From: Desulfobacterales bacterium
Lineage (GTDB): Bacteria; Desulfobacterota; Desulfobacteria; Desulfobacterales; JAHEIW01
Direction of reading: 5' to 3'
Length of the DNA: 64,000 nt
Assembly (NCBI GenBank): GCA_030066985.1
Contig: JASJAN010000017.1
Coordinates: 37,566 to 101,565 of the forward strand
Below the pieces are notes generated by a model. The model searched no databases. It had not been told where the DNA came from and worked only from the letters and a program-made list of their open reading frames with translations. Positions within the stretch are counted from its first letter, which is position 1; every line of letters starts with the position of its first letter. The position numbers and the translations under genes were made by a program. Positions 55,614 through 64,000 of this stretch are shown one piece after another.

Positions 55614-56483
55614 ATGTTTAAAGCGGCGGCGAGTCCCTACTTGATCAGTGACGATGGCAAATTTCGCGTTCAAGACGCAGCAACTGCGCCACCCGCGGAT
55701 TCACCGGGCAAAAAAAAGTGCAAGCAGTGGCTTGAAAATTGTATTGATGAGATTTCTGATTTGCAGCGCATGCTGTATGCCCAGGATCGTTACGCCATCC
55801 TGCTGATTTTTCAAGCCATGGATGCGGCCGGCAAGGACGGCACCATCCGGGCCGTGATGAGCGGCATCAACCCGGCCGGATGCCAGGTGTTTTCATTCAA
55901 ACAACCGTCGCGCGAAGAGCTGGACCATGATTTTTTGTGGCGAACCGCCAAGCGCCTGCCGGAACGCGGCCGGATCGGTATTTTTAATCGCAGTTATTAC
56001 GAAGAGGTACTGGTGGTCAAGGTGCACCCGGAATATCTCAAAGCCCAAAAGCTTCCTGCTGACGTTGACCTGAAAAAAATCTGGCAGCAGCGCTATGCGT
56101 CCATCCACGATCACGAAAAGCACCTGGCACACAATGGAACTGTCATTTTGAAATTTTGGCTGAATGTATCCTTAGAGGAGCAACGCCGGCGATTTCTGGC
56201 GCGCATCGACGAGCCCAGTAAAAACTGGAAATTTTCCGCCGGTGACGTGAACGAACGACAGCTTTGGCAAGATTACATGTCTGCTTATGAAACAGCCATC
56301 AATGCCACTTCGCGGTCCTATGCGCCCTGGTATGCTATCCCGGCCGATGACAAGCCGTTTATGCGCCTGAGTGTTGCTGACATCATCATTCAAAATCTGA
56401 AAACGTTAAAATTATCGTATCCAGCTGTAGACGCCAAGGAAAAGGCAAAGTTTGCACAGATGCGGGCGATGCTATCAGAATAA
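55614..56483 (+). CDS. ppk2: Polyphosphate kinase 2 family protein
   Basis: 289 residues from ATG at 55614 with AGGGAGG ahead. Family motifs: Walker A FQAMDAAGKDGTIRAVMSG, lid RIGIFNRSYYEEVLVVKVHPE, and ILKFWLNVSLEEQRRRF (about residues 70-200). PPK2 enzymes use polyphosphate to phosphorylate nucleotides (ADP/GDP or AMP). Single domain, so class II or III cannot be told by eye. The ATG is about 40 nt behind the hairpin. Confidence 0.93.
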   Translation: MFKAAASPYLISDDGKFRVQDAATAPPADSPGKKKCKQWLENCIDEISDLQRMLYAQDRYAILLIFQAMDAAGKDGTIRAVMSGINPAGCQVFSFKQPSREELDHDFLWRTAKRLPERGRIGIFNRSYYEEVLVVKVHPEYLKAQKLPADVDLKKIWQQRYASIHDHEKHLAHNGTVILKFWLNVSLEEQRRRFLARIDEPSKNWKFSAGDVNERQLWQDYMSAYETAINATSRSYAPWYAIPADDKPFMRLSVADIIIQNLKTLKLSYPAVDAKEKAKFAQMRAMLSE

Positions 56484-56581
56484 GACTGACCCGCAGACGC
56501 CAGCTCTAAAACTCATTTGCAATGAAAAACGCCGATGCAAATATTTAGACCTTTTTCAAAATCTTACAAAGGCAGGAAATT

Positions 56582-57508
56582 ATGCCACAGCAGCTAAACC
56601 TGTTTTCCAAAGGCACCGCTGAAAAATTTGCTGGCCCAGCCTATGATCCGCTGGCTGACCCGGCCACCGAGGCCAATGCAGTCGATGAAATGTTTGCGGC
56701 CGACAGCCGTTACCGCAGCAGCCGTGAATTTAGCCGCCTGCTCAATTTTATCGCCCGCCTGCCGCAGTATTCGGCTTTCAATGGTTTTTTATTGTACAAT
56801 CAGAACCCGGCGCTTTCCCATGTGGCTACGGCACGCACCTGGGCACGCAAGTTCGGCCGGCATCTAAAATATAACGCGCGCCCGCTGGTGATCCTGGCAC
56901 CCATGGGCCCGGTGCGATTTGTCTACGATCTAAACGACACCGAAGGTGACCCGGTTTTAGCTGAACGGATGAAATCGGTTGCGGCTGCCCAAAAGTTATC
57001 AAATCGCATTATCGAAAACACGATTAATAACTGCGCACTGCATGGCATCATCGTACGCGAGGTTGCCGAAAATGGTCATCGCCGCGATGCGGCCTTACGC
57101 ATGACACCGTCTACCAGAAAGAATTTCCGTCATTTGAACCTGACAAAAGACGCTCGCTATCTGGTCATACTCGATCCGGCCGATAGACCGGAGACAAAAT
57201 ATGCCCGGCTAACCCTTGAACTGGGTCATATTTTTTGCGGACACCTGGGAATCGACAAAAACGCCTGGTGGTCTGAGCGCGATCATCTGAGCGCAACCCA
57301 GGAGGAGATTGAAGCTGAATCAGTGGCCTATTTAATCTGCCAGCGCAAGGGCCTGGCACGCAGCGCAGAAAAATTCCTGCCGGACTATCGCATAGCCGAT
57401 CAACAGATACCGGTTTTTAGTTTGAATGCGATTTTGCAGGCGGTTAACTACATTGAGACGATGGGGCGGTCGCGGTGGCGGAAGGCCAAGAAAAGCGGAA
57501 AATATTAG
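56582..57508 (+). CDS. ArdC-like/ImmA-type protein with altered zinc motif
   Basis: 308 residues. N-terminal half: a fold like the ArdC N-domain (TARTWARKFGRHLKYNARPLVILAPMGPVRFVYDLNDTEG), an ssDNA-binding type module in plasmid and phage antirestriction proteins. C-terminal half resembles ImmA/IrrE metallopeptidases: LELGHIFCGHLG, then EEIEAESVAYLIC. The first zinc His of HExxH is replaced by Leu (codon CTT), so peptidase activity may be lost or relocated. AGGA lies before the ATG. Function unknown; no mobile element genes are near. Confidence 0.65.
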   Translation: MPQQLNLFSKGTAEKFAGPAYDPLADPATEANAVDEMFAADSRYRSSREFSRLLNFIARLPQYSAFNGFLLYNQNPALSHVATARTWARKFGRHLKYNARPLVILAPMGPVRFVYDLNDTEGDPVLAERMKSVAAAQKLSNRIIENTINNCALHGIIVREVAENGHRRDAALRMTPSTRKNFRHLNLTKDARYLVILDPADRPETKYARLTLELGHIFCGHLGIDKNAWWSERDHLSATQEEIEAESVAYLICQRKGLARSAEKFLPDYRIADQQIPVFSLNAILQAVNYIETMGRSRWRKAKKSGKY

Positions 57509-57808
57509 TCCAGCTTCACAAAACTTCGTATAAACGAGCGGTCGGTTTAAGTCCAGTTAGGTTTATAAATAAAAAAATTTCCAAGCATCAATTCACAAAT
57601 AACAAACAAATCCCAATGACCAAAATTCAAAAGTGCAAATGTTTTGAACATTTTAAAATTGATACTTGTGATTTGTTTGGCCTGCGACGAGCTCAGGCCG
57701 AGTCGTCATTTGGTGCTTGTAATTTGGAATTTTATTAATTGCCATAGAAAATTTAAGCGACTTTTCATTTATAATGGACGCTGTCGAATATCGCACCAAG
57801 GACAACGG
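57509..57808 (+). repeat. Intergenic long imperfect inverted repeat (57575-57733)
   Basis: AAATTTCC...CACAAATAACAAACAAATC on the left is repeated inverted on the right (CAAAC and AATTTGGAATTT), with a GGCCTG...CAGGCC hairpin inside. No gene frame of interest. It may be a known kind of intergenic palindromic element of deltaproteobacteria. Confidence 0.6.
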
Positions 57809-58747
57809 TCAGGTGGTCTGAGGTTGGCGGATCCAGCCCCAGAAGGCTTCCACAGCCACCGACGCACAGATAACCAAAATTGCCAGAACCTGCCAGGTGG
57901 TTAAACCCTGACCCAAGAATACCACCGCCAGACAGGCGGCAATCACCGGCTTGAGAAAAAACAGGTAACTGCCGCGGGTGATGTCCGGCACGGCTGCCAG
58001 CCCGCCAATCCACAGAAACTGCGCGATGGTGGTGTTCCAAAACCCCAGCGTCAGCAGCGCTGCTAACTGGCTGGGCTCCCGATTGAAAAGCGTGGCCGGG
58101 TTGACCCAAATTTTCCAGAATATTCCGACAACAAACCACAATCCGACGGCGCCCATGAACATCGTAATGGCCGTAATTCGCAGGGCGCCATATCGGCCGA
58201 TAATGGGTCTGACCATTACGGTATAGGCAGCCAAAACCGCCGCACAGCCCATGGCCATCATCACGCCGATAAAATTTTCACCGACACCGGCCAGTTTGGC
58301 CAGATAACCGTCGGTGATCAGCAACGCCACCCCAAGCATGGCACAGGCACCGCTGATGATTTTGGGGCCGCTGAAAGGCTGTTTGTTCAGCCACAAATTC
58401 GCCAGACCCACGAAAATGGGAATGGTGGTCACCATGGTGGCCACTTGGGGTACGGTGGCAAAATCCAACGACCAGTGGAAAAGAAGGTACCCTAAAGACA
58501 CGCCCATTGCTGACAACCCTACCAGCCGCAAGCCGTCTTCGCGAAAGGGCTCCAGCAGATTACGCGAATTTGGAAAAATAAGCGCCAGCACGATCAATCC
58601 GAAGCCACCCAGCAAAAAGCGCCAGACTGAAAGCTCCGGCCCTTCTATGCAGCAAAGCACCGAAAAAAATTCACTGGAAGCATGCCCGCACACTCCTAAA
58701 AATACCGCCAGATATGCCAACCCTGCGTATTTATGCCAGACGCCCAT
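57809..58747 (-). CDS. EamA/DMT-family transporter
   Basis: 312 residues, about ten TM segments in two EamA repeats (VWRFLLGGFGLIVLALIF; ITGTA-like GGLAAVPDITRGSYLFFLKPVIAACLAVVFLGQG). Exporter of an unknown small molecule. Starts at the base next to the hydrolase stop (58748), so it is in the same operon and read with the hydrolase. A second EamA gene is at 28131-29021. Confidence 0.88.
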   Translation of the reverse strand: MGVWHKYAGLAYLAVFLGVCGHASSEFFSVLCCIEGPELSVWRFLLGGFGLIVLALIFPNSRNLLEPFREDGLRLVGLSAMGVSLGYLLFHWSLDFATVPQVATMVTTIPIFVGLANLWLNKQPFSGPKIISGACAMLGVALLITDGYLAKLAGVGENFIGVMMAMGCAAVLAAYTVMVRPIIGRYGALRITAITMFMGAVGLWFVVGIFWKIWVNPATLFNREPSQLAALLTLGFWNTTIAQFLWIGGLAAVPDITRGSYLFFLKPVIAACLAVVFLGQGLTTWQVLAILVICASVAVEAFWGWIRQPQTT

Positions 58748-59563
58748 TTATAAGATCTCCTTTGCAAATGTTAATAACGCCTCTCCCAGCGCCTCGGGCT
58801 GCTCGCTGGGGATCAGGTGGCCGGCAGCGGGCATGTCGATGCGGCGCCCGTCCGGTATCCTGGCAAACAGTGTCTCAACAACGTCTTTTTCAAGAAACAC
58901 ATGATCCTGCAAACCGGTAATGACCAGGGTCGGCAAGGTAAGCTGTTCGTATGGGATGTTCCAATCAGCGTTGCGGCCGGCCTCCGATAATAATTTATAA
59001 TGACCGCTGGTGGGTTCCAGAGCTTTGTAATTCGCATCGGTCTGCAGAAAATCGGGTCGGTTTTTTTGCAGCCAGCCTTCGTTCATCAGCAACGGTAAAA
59101 ACAAATCGCGGAACAAAGGCAAGCCGCCGACTTCTACCGCGCGCACCAGCGCATCGCCAATCCATTTTAAACGCGGGCCCTCACGGCGCAGGGTGTTGAT
59201 CAGAACCAAGCCGATCGCTTGGCTGCCTGCCAGCCAAACCCGACTGGCAAACAAGCCGCCGATGGAAAGGCCTACCAGAATCGGCCTGACCGGTGAAACC
59301 GCCGCCAGTAATTTGACGGCATCGGCAACGATTTGCTTCTCGCTGAGCTCGGTAACGGGCGCAAACGGGCTGTTGGTCTGGCCCTGCATGTTGTATACCA
59401 GAGTGCCATGACCGGCATCGCGCAGCACCGGGCATATGACACCCTCCCAGGCGGCAGTGTCACCGGTCAGGGCATTAAAGAAAACGAAAGTGGCGGCGGC
59501 ATCTGTGGGCGCATGGTGCTCGTAGTACAGACCGGATTGCGGGCTCAGTTCCAACACTGGCAT
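58748..59563 (-). CDS. Alpha/beta hydrolase
   Basis: 271 residues, with AAAGGAGG 8 nt before the ATG. The nucleophile elbow is LVGLSIGGLFAS (Ser about 97), the oxyanion region FVFFNALTGDTAAWEG, and the end AAGHLIPSEQPEAL holds the catalytic His. The acid is in ITGLQDHVFLEKD. Likely an esterase or lyase-type hydrolase of a small substrate. First gene of a pair with the EamA transporter; the two may process and export one compound. Confidence 0.88.
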   Translation of the reverse strand: MPVLELSPQSGLYYEHHAPTDAAATFVFFNALTGDTAAWEGVICPVLRDAGHGTLVYNMQGQTNSPFAPVTELSEKQIVADAVKLLAAVSPVRPILVGLSIGGLFASRVWLAGSQAIGLVLINTLRREGPRLKWIGDALVRAVEVGGLPLFRDLFLPLLMNEGWLQKNRPDFLQTDANYKALEPTSGHYKLLSEAGRNADWNIPYEQLTLPTLVITGLQDHVFLEKDVVETLFARIPDGRRIDMPAAGHLIPSEQPEALGEALLTFAKEIL

Positions 59564-59731
59564 ATCAGCCTCCTTTGCGTATCATTTTACGCCTACTGAT
59601 AGTTTAGTAATTAGCCGCCGAGTATGACAAAATGAACCTAAAAATGTCAAGAATTCAGTTCGCAGAGCGGATCTTGATCGGAAATACGGGAATTGTTGAT
59701 GCGGATACGTTTTAAAACGAATTGAGGGGCT

Positions 59732-60244
59732 TCAAGTGGCGATCAGGCTGGTATCGATCCACCCGTAAGCGACAGTGTCCAGTAATTCACCGGCAAAAGG
59801 CAGGCGTTTTTTGCGCAGATACATGCCGTTTAATCTTTCATAGAATCGACGGCAAGGATTGTGCTCGAGCACCCATACGAACATCGAATTGATGTCACAG
59901 CGGTTGAAAGCGGTTGCCAGCGCCAATACCAGGTGAGTGCCGATACCCTGTCGCTGAAACTTTTTCAGCACATACAATGCGTAAATTTCACCTTTGTAAA
60001 TGTCATCATCCTGGCGCGCATAACCACCGCTGATAAAGCCGATGACCTCACCGGCTTCTTCAGCAACAAAGTTGAAGACGCGTTTGCTCTGGGCTTCATT
60101 TACAAACCCGTTTTCCATCTCGCGGGACGACATGGCATATAAATAGCCGAAAGGGACCAAACCCAGATAGGTATCCTTCCAGGTCTGTACATATACATGC
60201 GCCATGGCATGCGCATCGGCTTTGCGTGCGGGACGAATCAGCAT
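59732..60244 (-). CDS. GNAT family N-acetyltransferase
   Basis: 170 residues. Starts MLIRPARKADAHAMAHVYVQTWKDTY; acetyl-CoA loop FQRQGIGTHLVLALA (Q-x-x-G-x-G), then LEHNPCRRFYERLNG. CAGGAG precedes the ATG. Substrate unknown. Confidence 0.9.
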   Translation of the reverse strand: MLIRPARKADAHAMAHVYVQTWKDTYLGLVPFGYLYAMSSREMENGFVNEAQSKRVFNFVAEEAGEVIGFISGGYARQDDDIYKGEIYALYVLKKFQRQGIGTHLVLALATAFNRCDINSMFVWVLEHNPCRRFYERLNGMYLRKKRLPFAGELLDTVAYGWIDTSLIAT

Positions 60245-60391
60245 TCAGTTTCTCCTGAGTATTGATCTATTTAATATAATACCGATTCTAAATGTTCAAA
60301 GACACGGTTTAAATCAGAGGACAGTGGATGGAAGTCCGGATATGAATTGCAGTGGGGGGGTTAGATTGGCCGCCAAGGCTGTAGGTGGTAT

Positions 60392-60685
60392 TCAAGGCTT
60401 GCTGCCAGAAAGTATAGCTTGAAGGCCGACGCCGGTTTTGACAAGGGCTTCTTTTTTTTGTTTCGGCAAACGCTTGATGTTGCGTTCAACTTTTAGCGCC
60501 AGATCCCTTCGGCCAACCGGTTGTTGGAAAACCAGGGTTAGAGGACCACGCCCACGTAAATACTTTGCGCCAGTGTTTTTCTGATGATCGACAAATCTAC
60601 GCTCAACATCTGTGGCGATGCCGGTATACAGACTCCCATACCGGCATCGGATTATGTAAACATACCATTCATCTGTTTTTTGCAT
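60392..60685 (-). CDS. GIY-YIG nuclease-type protein
   Basis: 97 residues. WYVYIIRCRYGSLYTGIATDVERRFVDHQ is the GIY-YIG core of the small UPF0213/YhbQ-like group. The Arg and Glu-like residues are present but activity is untested. No clear Shine-Dalgarno, yet composition and motif are clear. Confidence 0.9.
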   Translation of the reverse strand: MQKTDEWYVYIIRCRYGSLYTGIATDVERRFVDHQKNTGAKYLRGRGPLTLVFQQPVGRRDLALKVERNIKRLPKQKKEALVKTGVGLQAILSGSKP

Positions 60686-60838
60686 GAAAATTAATGCAAG
60701 GATGTTTTTTCATTTTTAAGAAACGTTTTTTCACCACAGAAACACGAAGTTGACGAAGAGAAAAAATTTGGTTTTCGTTCTTTTTGATCCTCGCGCATTG
60801 GTGCCTATGTGGCCAGTATTTGTTTCAACGCTGCTTCA

Positions 60839-61330
60839 TCAGTCACTGTCCGAAGAGCAATGGCAGCCGGAACCGCACCCTGCCGGTTGCTGGGTCGGAG
60901 AACTGTTGATGCCCACAACCTCAATTTCAAACGTCAGTTTTTTGCCCGCCAAAGGATGGTTAAGGTCAACCACCACTTTTTCATCATCGGCCTCAACAAC
61001 TTGAGCCGGAACTTGCTGGCCTTCAGGTGAGGAAAGGGCAACAGTTTGACCGACTTCGACCTCCATTTCAGCCGGGATTTCTGCTCGCTTAAACGAGTGG
61101 GTGAGGCTATCATCCCTGTTCCCGTAAGCCTCATCGGGTTCGAGGGAGAAAACCTTTTTTTCTTTCAAGGCCATGCCCATCAGGGCTTTTTCAAAGCCGG
61201 TAATAATCTGGCCGGCACCCATTTCAACCTCCATGGGATGCCGACCTTCGCTGGTATCAAACACCTCTCCGTTATCCAACGTTCCCTTGTAGTGTACGCT
61301 GACGAAATGACCGGTATCGACTGTATCCAT
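60839..61330 (-). CDS. FKBP-type peptidyl-prolyl isomerase with Cys/His-rich metal tail (SlyD-like)
   Basis: 163 residues. VSVHYKGTLDNGEVFDTSE, GAGQIITGFEKALMGM and HSFKRAEIPAEMEVEVGQTV give the FKBP and insert-in-flap domains. The end (CGSGCHCSSDSD) can bind metal, as in SlyD, which supplies nickel to hydrogenase and acts as chaperone. AAAGGAG ahead of the ATG. Divergent from prfC. Confidence 0.92.
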   Translation of the reverse strand: MDTVDTGHFVSVHYKGTLDNGEVFDTSEGRHPMEVEMGAGQIITGFEKALMGMALKEKKVFSLEPDEAYGNRDDSLTHSFKRAEIPAEMEVEVGQTVALSSPEGQQVPAQVVEADDEKVVVDLNHPLAGKKLTFEIEVVGINSSPTQQPAGCGSGCHCSSDSD

Positions 61331-61496
61331 TCGAATCTCCTTTGGTACTATGTTTGCATTAATAACCTTTTAGAGTAATTACGAAAACAGGTGAGTCAAG
61401 TCTGCCGCAAAACATTGTCTTTACAATTCGGATTTACATTGATACAGTGCGCGGCTTAAATTTTAAATACCACATATACGTGTAAAAATATAGCTT

Positions 61497-63083
<1,587 letters not shown>

Positions 63084-63253
63084 TCTGATTGAAAGAGAAA
63101 AAGGGGCTCACACAAAGACACAAGGGCGCCAAGTTTAAAAAACATATTGGCCACCATGGCACTAAGTCACACAGATAAGAGATATTAGGTTCAAAAGGAT
63201 GAAAGGCTTATAGATTGTGGATCGGAATTGTAGCTTGCGCAATTAAGCAACTG

Positions 63254-63739
63254 TTAGTCGTCGGCAACCGGCACTTTGGTTCTGTCAGTTAATAGCTCAT
63301 GAAGCTTCTGGATATGGTTATTTTCTTCGGCAATTATTTTTGTCACATAATGCAGCGTGTTGTTATCTTCAATGAAAGGAATCAGGGTCTCGTAAAAAAG
63401 GACCGTATCCTTTTCAAATTCGATGAAGATCCGTATTAAATCTTCAATACGGTCAATTTCAGAGAAAATGACCTCCCGGTGGGAAAAACTCTTGTCCCCC
63501 AGCAAACCGCCAAACACCTTGCGGCTCATTTCTTCCATAAAAGGATTAATGGATCGCGATTCGATTTCCTGTTTTAATTCTGTAAACCAGCGGATATGTT
63601 TGACTTCCTCTTCTGCCATCCACAGGAGCAACTCGCGGATATCACTGTTTGAAGCCTGATCAGCAGCTTCGCGGTAGACGGCTTCACCGTTTTCTTCCAG
63701 CTGTATGGCCAAATCCAATATTTCGCGCGCAGTGAACAT
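63254..63739 (-). CDS. Ferritin-like diiron protein
   Basis: 161 residues, four-helix bundle with repeated EExxH patterns: AIQLEENGEAVYREAADQ, WMAEEEVKHIRWFTEL, FIEFEKDTVLFYETLI, IIAEENNHIQKLHEL. Iron binding by the carboxylates is likely. AGAGG lies before the ATG. It resembles rubrerythrin-type proteins without rubredoxin. Confidence 0.88.
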   Translation of the reverse strand: MFTAREILDLAIQLEENGEAVYREAADQASNSDIRELLLWMAEEEVKHIRWFTELKQEIESRSINPFMEEMSRKVFGGLLGDKSFSHREVIFSEIDRIEDLIRIFIEFEKDTVLFYETLIPFIEDNNTLHYVTKIIAEENNHIQKLHELLTDRTKVPVADD

Positions 63740-63835
63740 TAAGAACCTCTTCTCTTCTCATGATTGACTTGACTGACAAGTTTGTATCAACAGAAGCAAT
63801 AGAAAGCAATGAAAACCTTTAGGCCAGGGCAGTTG

Positions 63836-63869
63836 AAACCCCGCTCTCCCGGAGGGAGGCGGGGTTTTT
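63836..63869. terminator. Intrinsic terminator
   Basis: AAACCCCGC with CTCCC pairs to GGGAG with GCGGGGTTT, loop GGA, then TTTTTGTTTT on the plus side. It lies between the ferritin-like gene start and the partial minus gene. Confidence 0.85.
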
Positions 63870-63892
63870 GTTTTCACCTGGTTGATTTAGCG

Positions 63893-64000
63893 TTAACTGT
63901 TATTGGTCGGGCAGCATCCGCCTCCCGCTGAAACATTTTGGGTCAGGCGCAGCAGCTCTTTGTCATAAATGGTTACCTTTGACAATGCCCGGGCGTTATT
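63893..64000 (-). CDS. C-terminal end of an unknown minus-strand protein
   Basis: Open minus frame from the window edge to TAA at 63893-63895; 35 residues: NNARALSKVTIYDKELLRL, then SAGGGCCPTN. The Cys pair at the end could bind metal or be redox active. The rest of the gene is outside the window, so its family is not known. Confidence 0.55.
   Translation of the reverse strand, partial: NNARALSKVTIYDKELLRLTQNVSAGGGCCPTNNS

Overview
The window looks like part of a chromosome of a Gram-negative, free-living bacterium. The gene mix suggests a deltaproteobacterium (Desulfobacterota), but this is inference, not proof: bactofilin, PilZ proteins, a DUF3568-like/OmpA lipoprotein, several ferritin-like diiron proteins, EcsC, PPK2, SlyD-like FKBPs, Cu/Zn superoxide dismutase and a probable selenoprotein. 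I see no rRNA, tRNA, CRISPR array, prophage or intact insertion sequence. The layout is mainly short transcription units on both strands, with many small genes of unknown function.

Region by region. 1-3.5 kb: end of a MinD/ParA-like ATPase, then a tight three-gene operon ending in a double-HKD phospholipase D-like protein. 3.6-9.6 kb: secreted protein, secreted glycosidase-like protein, acyl-CoA synthetase-like protein, zinc-ribbon membrane protein, two small minus-strand genes. 10.2-15.8 kb: exported proteins including a candidate selenoprotein read through TGA at 11110-11112, a stand-alone EF-Tu domain-2 protein, TerB, zinc-ribbon proteins, a homocysteine S-methyltransferase homologue. 15.9-21.6 kb: minus-strand genes (methyltransferase coupled to bactofilin, PilZ, lipoprotein, methyltransferase, DJ-1/PfpI). 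21.8-27.4 kb: an Hsp90-like ATPase facing a membrane-anchored ClpB-like AAA+ ATPase fused to a release-factor-2-like module with no GGQ domain. 27.6-32.6 kb: CBS protein, EamA transporter, class IV aminotransferase, TPR lipoprotein, AlkA-type glycosylase, small lipoprotein and FmdB-type protein. 32.8-35.3 kb: sigma factor, an anti-sigma/PilP fusion, and a second PilP-like protein. 35.4-45.6 kb: secreted proteins (one with an amber codon in its signal peptide), methyltransferase, XRE regulator, FKBP, cold-shock protein, SodC, aldo/keto reductase, OmpA lipoprotein. 45.8-51.8 kb: FHA protein, M48/TerB protein, GYD protein, two small Cys-rich proteins, LRAT-EcsC pair, PilZ. 52-64 kb: MFS transporter, ferritin-like protein, YaaA, sigma region 4 protein, PPK2, ArdC/ImmA-like protein, EamA plus hydrolase, GNAT, GIY-YIG, FKBP, peptide release factor 3, ferritin-like protein and a gene end.

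Themes that may connect genes: oxidative stress and iron handling (sodC, yaaA, two ferritin-like proteins, DJ-1); protein and ribosome quality control (ClpB-RF2 fusion, Hsp90-like ATPase, prfC, two FKBPs, cold-shock protein); and envelope functions (bactofilin, PilZ, PilP-like proteins, OmpA, many signal peptides). The strongest novel leads are the selenoprotein candidate, the ClpB-RF2 fusion next to the Hsp90-like gene, and the sigma/anti-sigma-PilP locus. A 23-nt dispersed repeat (three copies), a roughly 60-bp repeat (two copies) and several intergenic palindromes are also present.
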